Below are positions 13,201 to 24,643 of a stretch of DNA of 64,000 nt, piece after piece. The stretch's first letter is position 1. The number at the start of each line of letters is the position of its first letter. A program made the position numbers and the translations under genes. Under the pieces are notes generated by a model. That model was not told the DNA's origin. It saw only the letters and a list, made by a program, of their open reading frames with translations, and did not search any database. The stretch comes from Cheilinus undulatus (Eukaryota > Chordata > Actinopteri > Labriformes > Labridae), in NCBI RefSeq assembly GCF_018320785.1, contig NC_054869.1, positions 14,022,698 through 14,086,697 of the forward strand, in the 5' to 3' direction.

Positions 13201-16200
13201 GGCCCTTTATAGACCCTCAGCTAGCTTTATTGTGTTTGCATGTGCCATAAAATTGTGCTGCCACACTACCATTGTTAAGACAAGAAACACATGCAGCATC
13301 TTTATGAAGGGAAATTAGTTATGAATCACCCTCATTTAGGAATCATATATTGTAAGGGTACACATTGTCATGATGACAAAGACACAGAAAAAAAAAAAAA
13401 AACAACAACTGTACAGTTCTGTCAGGCTTATAAAGACAGATTTACTGTGTGGTAACTCTAGATTATTTTTAATTGAGTGACTATGAGAGTCAGTGCTATG
13501 GAAATGATGCATTGTCTCCCCCAGGTACAGTGGTATGAATCAGTACTCTCTCAGAATTTTGCAGAGCGGCCTGTAGCAAGCAGCTGTGAGTTTCTACTCA
13601 TCTCGATGTGAATCTTTGGTCTGAACTGGGTTTAAAACTACCAAGACAGCCCAGTGCCGTTTCAACACAGATTAGCCCTATTCATTAATTCCTACATGAA
13701 AACCAGTTATTGGAAATTTGGAAAAACATGAAAGAAGAGACGGAAAAGAGGACCTTTATATTGCCTATTAGTCCTACTATTAGTCTGTACTTTAATACAA
13801 TAAAAAAAGTTCACAGTATGTGATTGGAGTGACACAATTTATACCCACTTGATTTTCTGTTCTCCTCCGTCTCTCTGTACAATCTGCTGACACGCTCGAC
13901 CAACTCCCATTTCTCACAGCACCCTGAATAGTTGACAAAGTTCCTGGCCAGGATCTCCTTTAACTGCCGCACTGACAGACCCTCGATGTCCCTCAGGCTG
14001 GAGAGGTCTGAGAGAGACGCTCTGGCCCGACGTCGTGTCTGAGGACTGACCTGAAGGAGCAGGGAGTAAGACACGAGTAATGAAAAACCCAATAAAAGAT
14101 TCCCCATAACAAATGAAACATAATGATTAACTTAGTCTAGAATGTCAAATGTAGTGAATAAAACTGTATTTAAAACCAATGTAAGATTTAGATAGAGCTC
14201 TTCTATTTTCTTGAATCCTCTTTAGGTGTTTTATGGTATAAATGCGCCAGCTTTGGTTCTTCTTGTAATAAAAAAAAAAAAAAAACACAATGAAAAGATG
14301 TTTAAAAACCATCTTTCTGACTTAAATTCAAGCATGTATCATACTGTAAATAGGCAAACAATGCAGTTTTTATTGCAGGGCAGAAAACCACTTGAGAAAG
14401 CATGCTTTGCAAAATGTTCTGGTGCAGAGTAAAGTCTCTGGCCAACAAATTATGGTTTATTGTTTCTTTTTTAATCGAGATCCAACGAAGAAATGTAAGC
14501 ATTAGCATCTCATTTTCAGCCTCTATATTGCTTTCTTTGCATTATGTTAAATGTGTCTGCCGCACAAAGACAAATAGCTTTGCCCCAAAGTATTTCTATT
14601 TCTACTCCAGTATGAGCATTTAGAGCAGAACTAAAATGAATATGTCATATACGACTGATTTCACAGCTCACCTCAGGAGTGTGATCACTGGGGTCCAAGT
14701 TGAGGAGAGACACAGATGTGGCATCGCCATCCTGCAACACAACAGAAGCAAAAACAAACATTAGTGTGTACCACATGCAGGGAACATGCCGGTTAACTGG
14801 GGATTAGGATTAGACACTCCTCATCCAGCCCATTGATGCCTCGGGAACAACAATGTCTCATTCGTTCCAGTCATAGAAAGGCTTACTGCTTCTAAAGCAG
14901 GCCAAGTACGAGTATTTATAGTGGATCCTCGCTGCTTGAAGCTGAAGTCCTATTTCAGTGCCAGTTGTGGCACCTCTGATGCTCACTTTCTGTCTCTACT
15001 TTCTAAAATCCTGATTAGTTTCTTTTTGGCTGGCTTCCAAATTGTAGTAAATCCAGGTTGAAAGGATGAACAATAACCCTACTTCATACTTTGTGCTGTA
15101 TTTGTTTGTTGTGACATGACAAGTGTTTCCCGCAGACTCTCTTGTGGAAACAAAACAAAAAGTCTGCCTCAAGTGTTGATTTAACACTCTAAGCACTACA
15201 CAAATAACCTGAAGACCTGTGAAAACAAGTGGTAACTCATAAGAAATATGGGGTTTTCATTTTAAGGCTCAATATTACAATACAATTCCACATTTGAGGT
15301 GCTATTATACCTGCAAAAGAAGTTAAGGCAATCATACATTGTTCTAAGTGTCTCCTGACCTGGTTGGTATCAGAGCTGTCACTCCTGCTGAGCCGTTCCT
15401 CCTGAGAGGCGACAAAAGCAGACAGCTCAGAGGCAGACTGCGTGGTTGAGGAGGTCGGTGTGTACAGGGAACGTGAGTGGAGGCTGCTCGTGTCGGGGTC
15501 GTCTTCTTCCTCGATTCCTCTGTGGCAGAGCACCAAGTCCACCAAGTCTTCCTTTTCCCTGCAGGTATCAGTGGGGATGTTGCGGAGAAGCAAGTACTGA
15601 CGCAGGTCCCTGACTCTTAGGCGCATGAGCCGTGGCCGCTGGAAGGCTGTTGCCTTTAACAAATGACATGTTGCACATATGCGCAGATTCTCCTGAAGCA
15701 CGGAGCACAGAGAGCAGAAGCTCTTCTTGCAATCGCAGCAAATGTACTACAAAAAAAGAGTAAAGAAAAAATGTGATGAAAAAGAGGAACATTAAGATCA
15801 ATCTTCTGTGATGTGGCCAAAATATCCACATCAATAACACTGTATTTGACGTAAAAACACACCCGTATGTCTGTTAGTTCCTAATTTCAAAATGCTATTA
15901 GGAAAGACAACATTTAACAAATTACTAGACGGAGCTTCCAAGCCTGATTTTTCAAATGTTTTTCCCTGACATCTGCTCTGCCTCTCCAGGCACAGACATG
16001 GAGCCAGCACATTTCTTTAATTGATAAACATCAAACAGTAATAAATGCAAGAGGTGGGATTCCACTGGCACAGAGAGCGAGTAAAGCACAGGGCTCTGAC
16101 AGAATGAGACCCTGAGCCACATAAGAACATGAGCACTCAGTGAGAAGGTGACATTAGAGAACAAGTTTGTCGTCCATCTGTCTCTTCAATCAGCCAGAAC

Positions 16201-16863
16201 AAACTCTTTTAAAAAAATTAGTGGCCTCCGGCTGTAAATCAAATTAACTTTTTTGCCCAACAAAAATAAAACTGATGGCTTCAGTTCTTCAAACATGGGT
16301 CAGTAATGCTCCGTAATAAGTTATGCTATAAATTATTTTTACAATTTCAGCTTTCCTTTGATGTTCATTTTAGAGTATCTTGTAGATTTAAGGATATTTC
16401 AAACATTTGGGTTTCATGCTTACATTGACTTAATGTCACTTTGGTTCATTTGACTGGCAGCATCAAAAACATGCACCTATCATCATATCAAATCTAGACA
16501 ACTGTTTTTCACAGCCAAATATGCCAACTAATTAACACTTCCAACTAAAATATTCATCTTATTTCCCCTTCTGCTGCTACACATGCACCTCCTCCCTCTC
16601 GTTAAGTCAGTTGAGCTGTTAACATTGGCTTCCATCACACCAAGCATCCAGATACCCACCTTCCTCCTGAAGACAGAGAAGGCCTGACCACAGGCCTTGC
16701 ATACAAGGCCAGGACTCCCTGAGCTGGTGGGTGGATATGTGGAGTATCCTGCACTGGGGGCAAATCTGAAGGGTCCAGCGCCGGCCCCAAACCCTGGCTG
16801 CTGGCCTCTGACAGCCCCAGTACCCATAACTTCATTCAGCAAACCACAGCATGAAGCCCACAT
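10231..16863 (-). CDS. rnf34: E3 ubiquitin-protein ligase RNF34
   Basis: Coding exons in transcript order: 16863-16660, 15746-15360, 14731-14672, 14050-13849, 11261-11232, 11023-10976, 10418-10231. All introns are GT-AG with consistent phases (0, 0, 0, 1, 1, 1). Total 372 codons plus TAA, the human length as I recall it. The protein starts [20 protein letters not shown]. An N-terminal FYVE-like zinc finger uses C55, C58, C71, C74, C79, C82, C92 and C95. A SAP-like helix region follows ([18 protein letters not shown]), then a second one ([18 protein letters not shown] type, here LSVRQLKEI) from about residue 230. The C-terminal RING has C325, C328, C340, H342, C346, C349, C356 and C359 and ends AVHVFKS. 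Known role: RING ligase acting on death-receptor caspases and other substrates, membrane-associated through the FYVE-like finger. The start ATG is preceded in frame by codons AGASS, resembling the longer human N-terminus, so another first exon might add residues. The paralogue RFFL is less similar at both ends. Confidence 0.93.
11270..13848. other. rnf34 intron 4 sequence
   Basis: Apart from the hAT element, this intron between the 202-nt and 30-nt coding exons holds a 15-20 base A run near 13,387 and no frame or RNA gene I can support. Confidence 0.5.
12351..12828. mobile_element. Non-autonomous hAT element with perfect 8-bp target duplication
   Basis: A 462-bp element at 12359-12820 lies in an rnf34 intron. 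Its ends are inverted: TAGAGGTGGG on the left and CCCACCTCTA on the right, with related ATCGATT/AATCGA further in. It is flanked by identical 8-bp copies of ATCCACAG (12351-12358 and 12821-12828). An 8-bp duplication is the hallmark of hAT insertion. There is no transposase frame inside, so it would have been moved in trans. Confidence 0.85.
14732..15359. other. rnf34 intron 3 sequence
   Basis: Ordinary intronic DNA; no repeat ends, conserved frame or RNA gene seen. Confidence 0.5.
15747..16659. other. rnf34 intron 2 sequence
   Basis: Ordinary AT-rich intronic DNA between the two exons that encode the FYVE-like finger. Nothing else recognised. Confidence 0.5.
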
Positions 16864-17657
16864 AGACGAGGCCCCTGCCTAAACATCACAAAACACCCAT
16901 CACTTCAGTATTTACTTCACATTAACACACAGATACATTTTTCTAAATAAGGAATAATAATCACATAAATGTACACACATTGAATTTTGTGTCAAATATA
17001 CATTCAAGCATAACTATATAGTGTTTTGTCTGTTAATTCAAACATTTTCAGTTGTTTGAACATAGTTCAACTTGGAGATAATGCAAGGAGAACAGAATCA
17101 ACATAAAAATTCAAGTTTAGCTGAAGTTTTGACTCACAGTTTTATATCTATCTGCTGTCCTTCCTGTTTGACACAATATCTGTTTTAACAAGTCTCTTCT
17201 AAATTCAAAATAAAACTATAATGCTCTTATTTTGCACCTCTAAATTGGCACTAATTAATCAGGTTGGTTAGGTTGAGCTTCATCTGACAGCATCATATCA
17301 TATCATAATGGTGATGAAGCATGATTATTATACCTTAAACCCAGGCCTCCAACCAAAAGTGAAAATGCACCCGTGGCTGATTTACAGAAGTATATCTCCT
17401 TTTTTCAGTTATACAAATTTAGACTTCTATAATGTGCTTTCTGAATATGTTCAAATCGCGATATGGATAAAATTACAATTAATTATGTAAAAAATAAATT
17501 CAATTTTCTTCTAAAGAATATACATTGCATTGTACATAACCGATGCACCTCAAACGAAATCTTTTGTGCTAATTGTTGTCGCAGAAACAAGTAATTCTCT
17601 GTATAGAGGCATCATATGCATATTAATTACAGAAAAATGATGAAGAGAACTACTTAC

Positions 17658-18060
17658 CTGCCGTGTTATTTTAACGAGCTAAAGCTCAAATCATGCGGAC
17701 AGACTAGTAAGCAGCTGTGACTGTCAAAACAATGCCACAATAGACGCCTACAATAATACAATCAACACTATTATTTAAATATTTTATCAGCTGAAAGCAG
17801 GAAACACAACCTAACACATTACCAACAACCTCAATTTTGTCATAATCGATATTACTGTAATATCGTTGCGTAGTGACAGCTGTCAGTTATCCTTCCGACC
17901 GTTGATAATAATTAGCTTAGCACAGGCTAACTAACGTCCGCTCCTCCTAATATAACGACACTGAGCTTTCGTTTCATTAGCTTACGTTAGCTAGCTGCCA
18001 CCAGCGATGGATCTAAGAAGGGCTGATAATGAAAAGATGTTATGTAAAGAAAACTGCACC
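17658..18060 (-). promoter_or_regulatory. rnf34: rnf34 non-coding first exon and promoter region (tentative)
   Basis: On the minus strand a strong donor, CGGCAG followed by GTAAGTAG, ends an exon at 17658; the matching acceptor is TTTAG at 16880-16879, 15 nt before the start codon. The exon is 5' UTR: the frame continuous with the protein hits a stop and offers no ATG. The region to about 18,060 has more CG dinucleotides than its surroundings and is the likely start area. The 5' end of the exon is not defined by the sequence. Confidence 0.5.
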
Positions 18061-18502
18061 TTCATTGCAGCTCCGGCGTGTCTACTGCGACAGAACAGAT
18101 CGACCGTGTAACCATTGCAATATTGAGCGTCACTTATTTGCTGAACTGCCTGGTTGAGTCTCGGTCTGGTGTGAACAGCGATGGAGCTCCGAGCACTGAC
18201 ACTGCTGCTGCCGTGCTGATGCTACAGTTACGCTGGCTCTTCTTCGCTCTGATACCACTACTACGCCTGCAATGCCACTGCGAAGTATTACTGCACCCTA
18301 TAGGATATATGCAGAACTGAGGGAGCTGACCAGAAATCAATTCATCAAGCTTTACTGGTATGGAAAACATCATCAGTAAACAACTGCCAAACCATTTTTG
18401 ACTGTTGATAATAATAATAACAACAGAAGAAACGTATTGTAATTGATACTTAAAAATCTGAGTTTAGTTTAAATTTATTGTTAAAAATCTAGTGATCACA
18501 CG

Positions 18503-18575
<73 letters not shown>
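18503..18575. repeat. (GATA)n microsatellite
   Basis: About 18 perfect tandem copies of a GATA tetramer, a length expected to be polymorphic. Confidence 0.97.
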
Positions 18576-18599
18576 TAGTTGGTTTTGTGTATGAGGACT

Positions 18600-19925
18600 C
18601 TGCAGGTGAATATATCTCTGTATTTGTATGGATTATTTGGTGTTTTTTGTTGGATACGGAGGATGGATTTACGGAATTCTGCATGCAGAGTCTATCTGAT
18701 TTGACAGTGCTATTCTAACCAAAATAGTATGTTAAACACTGTGATTTTTATTTTGACCAGAATAACAGTACCATTTTTGGGAGGCTTTTCAATGTACTTC
18801 AAGCAAAATACGCAAATGTGGAGCAATTTAACTTAATTTTTCATCGACATTTAAACTAGATCTTGCCTTCATGAATAATTTACCTTTGCTGCATGAAGCT
18901 CTCCATAGCTATTTGCACTAATCTCAGGAACGAACAGGGAACTGTGAAACAAAAGTGAAGCATGAATTCACAGGGACAGAACCATTGTAAACTAGTGTTA
19001 ACATGCTTGTAATTTTGCTTCTAAAACATGTACTAACTGTTTTATAAACATTTAACAGCAACATTTAATTTCTGCATTCCTATCTTGTGCAGTTTTACTC
19101 TGAATGCATAAGAACTAGAGGTTTCCAGCATGTCATGGGGGGCAGTCCAGCTGCATGAAGCCTGAATCTGTGCCATGCTGCCACCTGCTGGGGTAAGAGA
19201 GAATTACCATTTAATTATGTTGGAAAAACAGAGAACAGAGCATCTACCTTGATTTTTTAAATATGAATAAAAAGTTTGAAAACACTTGTTATAACTTGAA
19301 GACAGCGAGAGGTTGCTGTGTCAGAGAAATAGCTTGTAACTTAAACATCATTTATTTTCATGTATTCACTCCAGGATTACTCTTTTAACCTCTGAAATCT
19401 TCTGACCCCCTCATCTGTATACTGTAACTGTCCCAAAGCAGTAGATTTGACCTCTTGGCTTCAAACAGTATCAAGTTTGCATTTTATCCTTTCAGGAGTG
19501 CCTGTTTAGTTGGAAATATCCTATCTCAGTTCATCACAGGAATAAGGAGTAACCTGTGTGTCTGAGGAAATCTGTAACAAAGATGGTGCAGTCCTACAAT
19601 CAACAATAAATAAAAGTAGAGAACCAGTAGTCGCCCTCTAGTCTGATTTACAGTCTCTGACACACAAGGATGTGGCAGATATGATGCAGGGTTGTTTGTT
19701 ATATGTTTTTTATTTGCACCAGAGATTGAAATTTTTATATTATTTTAATTACTGTTAAGAAAATGTGGACAAACAACATACTAGAATACAAGAGCTAAAT
19801 TCTACTCACTACCTTCATGTGATAATACTTGAAATAAAGTCAGCTTACAAAGCTTTGAGGTGATCCATACGACCAGAAAATTATAAAGTTATCAAAACTT
19901 TCAATCCTCAAGTAGTTGTTTCTTC
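18600..19925. other. Intergenic sequence, nothing recognised
   Basis: AT-rich DNA upstream of rnf34 without long frames, recognisable transposon ends or RNA genes. Confidence 0.5.
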
Positions 19926-20300
19926 TTTGTGTCTGCATTGATGACAGCCAGGGCTGGAGGAATTATATTTTCAGGCATCCATCCAGGCCATTTATGCAAA
20001 CCCAATATGCTATATATGTTTAGAGAACACTGAGGAAATTCCTTAAACTTTGCAAAAATATTTAAAGATTAACTGATTAGAGGTCAAGAAGTCTCTGTGA
20101 CCTCAAATCTTGTGAACTCAACATTTCAATAATGTACTTATGGTTTTCTTTCAAACTTGGATCTGTCTGTTTCTGTAATTGAATATAAGTTTAGGAAACA
20201 TCCTTGTGTTTTGGTCAAAAAAGCCAAATTGTTGATTTATAAAATCAATTAAAAGGGTTACACATCGGAGGGGTGAATACTTTTTACAGGCACTGTTTTC
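19925..20300. repeat. Dispersed repeat fragment followed by a Tc1-type terminus
   Basis: The part to about 20,215 (CAGCCAGGGCTGGAGGAATT, AGAGGTCAAGAAGTC, TGACCTCAAATCTTG) resembles 27,640-27,930 in this window, so both are copies of one dispersed family. It is followed by a solo Tc1-like right end (GGGGTGAATACTTTTTACAGG, CACTG, ending at 20,294), very similar to the end of the 7.3-8.1 kb copy. Confidence 0.55.
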
Positions 20301-20719
20301 ACATTGCTCTGGAGTGGACAGAGATGATCATGAAGCAATATGTTGTGCACAGATAGGACAATTGAGCATATCTCACAGAAGCAGACGTGGCCTTGAACAA
20401 AACTAAGCAGCACATTTCAGGTGGGGAAAAAAACCTGTAAAATGATCAGTGTGTGACACGCTGATTACTTAGCTTCAGGGCATAAGTTTTCTGAAGCTAG
20501 TCAGGCAAGGTAGAAGTACTAAAATAGTGCGTGGAGACCAAAGGACTCTTGAATTATGTCCAAAATGTGGTTAAAATATTTTATAGCCCTTAGAAATGAA
20601 AAAATAAAATGAAAATTAAACTGTTTTGATCAGTCTATTTTGACCACATATAGGAAATCAACTTGTCTTTCCATTTCTCAAATATAACCAGTAGTTTAGA
20701 CTTCTAATATCTGTTTCTA

Positions 20720-20935
20720 TCCGTATTTTGGTGCCAATTTGGCACCAACCTATACTTGGAATTGAGGGTGAACGGATGAGACTTTGGGGGTCAAAGGTCA
20801 ATGTGACCTCATGCATTGTGACTTTATATTATGTTGTATACCTCAGTAACTATACCTTGACTGGCCACTATACTTTCATTGTTTACCTTGCAGAGGCCAG
20901 TAGTTGTTGTTTTAAATCATTCTGACAGGGAGGGA
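20720..20935. repeat. Dispersed repeat fragment carrying a DR1-like motif
   Basis: Contains GGGTCAAAGGTCA at 20788-20800 followed by TGACCTCA, the same kind of repeat as at 19.9 and 27.7 kb. It has no coding content. Confidence 0.45.
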
Positions 20936-21159
20936 GGAATGGCTTTGCTGTTCAGGTGAATCCCGTTGTCTCATAACAAAATCCCCCTCTTATCATGAAG
21001 ACATGAACCCTCTTCAATTACAAAAAGAGCATGTTTCTGTTACTTCTGAAGAAACACTCCATAAGACACTGATGATTTATTGTCATGGCACAAGATCACC
21101 TAAAGAGAAAAGGTATTTTACCCTTAAATAAACAGCTCAGTCACAAATTGAAATGCTTC

Positions 21160-24100
21160 TCAGATACATTTTTATTTTCTCTATCCATGTTAGAATAACT
21201 ATATTAATATTGTTATTACATTTAGGTATCTTCTTTACTGCAATATGCTATACAAAATTAATCTAATCAAATCAGAGATGACATTAGTCAAAGTGACTGT
21301 TACAAAGTCCACGGAAAAGCCGGAATGACGGCCTCACGTGGTCTGATAGTTGTCTATCAAGAGTTTGAGAAGTAAAAGAACTGAAGTGGACATGTTATGA
21401 CAAAAGAGAAATAAAAAGGAGAACATGTTCCAGTACAAATATTATTTACAAAGTGAAAATGAAAGAAAGAAAAACCTTTGTAAGACATTTGAGAGTTGAT
21501 TTTTTTTTCATTACAACAGACCGTCACCGACAAACGAAAGTTACCAATCCTGATGTGGATTTTAACTCCCAACCAATGTGTACGCAATCAGACCTGAAGG
21601 TTTACTATAGCACCCATAGGCTTATTGGTTAATTACCAACAGTATTTGACCCCTTTTGTTAAAACAAGCTCAAGAGTAATGCAGGTATTAAACATACCCA
21701 CAGAATAAAGAGACTACTTCTGTATTTCTGAGTTTTTTTACAGAAGCCAAAGATGAGCCTTTAGTGACATGCAGTAGCACTTTGACATTTACTTCTCTGG
21801 GCTCTTATCAGTGCCTTAAAAGAGTCACAGGCTTACTTTGCCTGACCCAGCATTAAAGGTCAAATCAAAACATGTATATGGATCCAGAAAAAATCACATG
21901 CAGACAAAAATAAAAGTTAAGACAGAAACCAAACATTTTGTCAATGAGGGAGGCCTTTAACACTGAGCCACCAACTCAAACGTTACCCATTCTTGCAGCT
22001 TGATTGTGAGTAACTGAGGTTAGAGTTTTCCTTTTTCATCACAATTACCTAAAACTGAACATGTCCATTTTTGACTTTCTGAGCTGAAAACAGGTCTACA
22101 TGAGCTGTTTTATAACACTAACTATATCATGGCATCAGTGGTTTAAGTCTTCAGATCAGAGCACAGAGCATTCGCTACCATCACAGTAGTTCAATCTGTA
22201 CCATATAAACAGATACACCTAGAAACATCTGATTAAAGTACATAGGTGAGATCCATAATAATATCTTCATACATTGTTGGACATGTTATTTTCAGTTCTA
22301 AAGACAGAGAATTACTGCCAACACTGGGCTTAGAATAGGTGAAATATTGACGAGGACACTTGTTATTTCTAATGGAGGGGTCAGATATCTCATACCAAGT
22401 CCTGCACTTAATTCGTCTTCAAGTTATAAATGCAAGACACCAAGTTCGACTACAGCATAGTGAAATAGAGACAACACTTTGAGGTAAATTTCAAAGTACT
22501 AGCTGTAAAACATGGGAGAAAATTATCATCCCTGTCAATGATGTACAGACACAGTCCTGACTGTGTGAGCTGCTGTTTGAGCTCCTTCACCATCGTATTC
22601 TTGTAGATATTTTAGCATGTTGTACCAGTTTAAGAGAGCTAGAGACAGGTAGGGTTGTCATGATACCAGAATTTCAAACTTTGATATGATACTAGTACTG
22701 ATCACACTATATTGATACCTTGCAAAAAGAAAATCGGGTCCCAGGCACCTACAATAGGGACGTTTCTTGTGTTAGTCATTAAATATTTCAAGCCAACTCC
22801 TGCACACTGTCAAATTAAGTGGTTCAGCTGGCCAACCCAGAGGACCCACTACCACCCACTGACTGAGAACAAGGGATGCATGAAATTGGTACTGGTGGAT
22901 ATTAGCTTAAAAAGTCTATTTCTATTGATATTTACAACAATAAAACAGCTGTAAATATTGGCAGGAGTTTTACACTGGACCAACACACACCTTCATCAGC
23001 AGAAGTCTTTTTCTTGGTTTATTCCTTAACCCCTTAAAGCCTGAAAACACAAATTAAAGCTTGAAAATTCTCATTTTTTTGGGACTGAAATGATTATTTC
23101 ACTTTCTACTGAAATTCAAAAAAATCCAAATTTTCATAAAATTTAACATGTATATTTTTTGTGTCTCATTTGATACATAACTTGTTTTTGGTAACTGATA
23201 ATCCACTTGAGGGCATTTTTATCATTTTTCAGAGAGGTATCATAAAAGTATGTATCAAATATGATACAACAGGCTTTAAGAGGTTAAACTGTAACCTCCT
23301 GAGACCACTGACAGTGAGTACATTTTGGTTGTTTTCTAAAGATTTTTACTTAGATATTCCCCTTAGTTAAAATAACAAGGCTGGTTTTTCCCATAGATAA
23401 CAAGCTACTTTCTCAAGAAATTATAATTTTTTTTTTTTTTACTTTTCACAGGAGATTGAGTAAAATAAAAAGCATGCATTCATGTCCTCCCAGGGCTTCT
23501 TTAATGTGTGCTTTTAAGCATATTTTTTAGATCTTATCTTTGTTTAGTCATATGTTTTATTATATTTAAGGTCCAATCTGCAACATTTTCATTTAATAAA
23601 TTACAGTGGTTGGACATTTCTCATAAATTTGGTTCCCAGTTCTCATTAAGAAGGTAGTGGTGGGTCCTGAGGCTCAACCAGTAGAGAACCACTAATCTGA
23701 ATTGTAAACATACATTAGCATCTTTTCTGCAAATGTGTGCAATTTAGAAAGTGTGTGGAGGTTTGCAAGACTTTTTGGAGCAACTGTCATAGGAAACAGA
23801 TGTAGTATTTAAGCTTCTTTTAAGGTACTTTCAGTACTATTATCTTTAAAATGTATTGTTTCAAAATACATGGTATCAAAAATTATTGAAAACTTAACCA
23901 CCTTTTGAGACAGCTAGGAGGGCTTTAGAGAGGTTTCTAGATGTTTCCACAAGTACGAAGTCTTAAGTGTGTCTACAGCTCTGCAATATTATACTAACAT
24001 TTGGCAACACTGGCACAGCTAGATAACAAGTCAGTTTGTCTTCTTCAGTGACAGCTGAAACGTGCAAATATCATGTCTAATATAAAAAAATATAATAAAC

Positions 24101-24643
24101 AGTACTCAAAGAAAAAAAAATCCATGGTGACTGCAGTGTTTAGGACCAAACCTGACCTCACAGTCGGCTGGAGTTCAGAGAGTCTGGTCCACTTATGGTC
24201 CGGTCCAGTTTGTAGCGAGACTGTTCCTCCATAAAGAGCAGTGGACCAAGTTCTTCTCAAAAGGCAGCAAAAATATGACACGCACGCACTCTCACACACC
24301 ATCATGTACACACAGTATGTCGTCTATGCACAAGCCTATTTCTTTTCATTCACACCCTTTCAATATGTGCAATTTTCAACATGATAAAAAGAAAAGTTAA
24401 TGGAAAAAAAAGGTGGATAGTTGTAAGTTCACAGCTGTATCGCACAGAGCTGACCGTCTTTTAAGGGGGAGAGGTGCGTGACAATGAGAGAAGGCTTCAA
24501 CACCACACAAACAAACACCACCTTTACCTGCATCACATCACATAAAAGCAAAAATTTGCCCCCGTTTCCATCTTCAAACCACCCCTCATAAGCATCCTTT
24601 CCTTCCCCTCTTCTCTCCCCGCCCAATTTTTCTTGCAGCTCAT
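21160..24643 (-). other. abhd17b: Probable long abhd17b 3' UTR (tentative)
   Basis: No conserved frame lies downstream (on the minus strand) of the abhd17b stop. A minus-strand AATAAA at about 21,172-21,177 could end the transcript, giving a UTR near 3.5 kb, but earlier signals exist. Inside are repeat-like pieces: a GGTTGTCATGATACC-type end at 22,650 and a hAT-like stretch at about 23,290-23,695 ending AGAGAACCACTAA, similar to the end of the 30.4-31.1 kb element. These make a continuous UTR over the whole span uncertain. Confidence 0.3.

Noticed and set aside
18078-18320. 80-codon + strand frame upstream of rnf34, hydrophobic in part
   Set aside because: It has no ATG at its start, no family match and lies in the promoter region.
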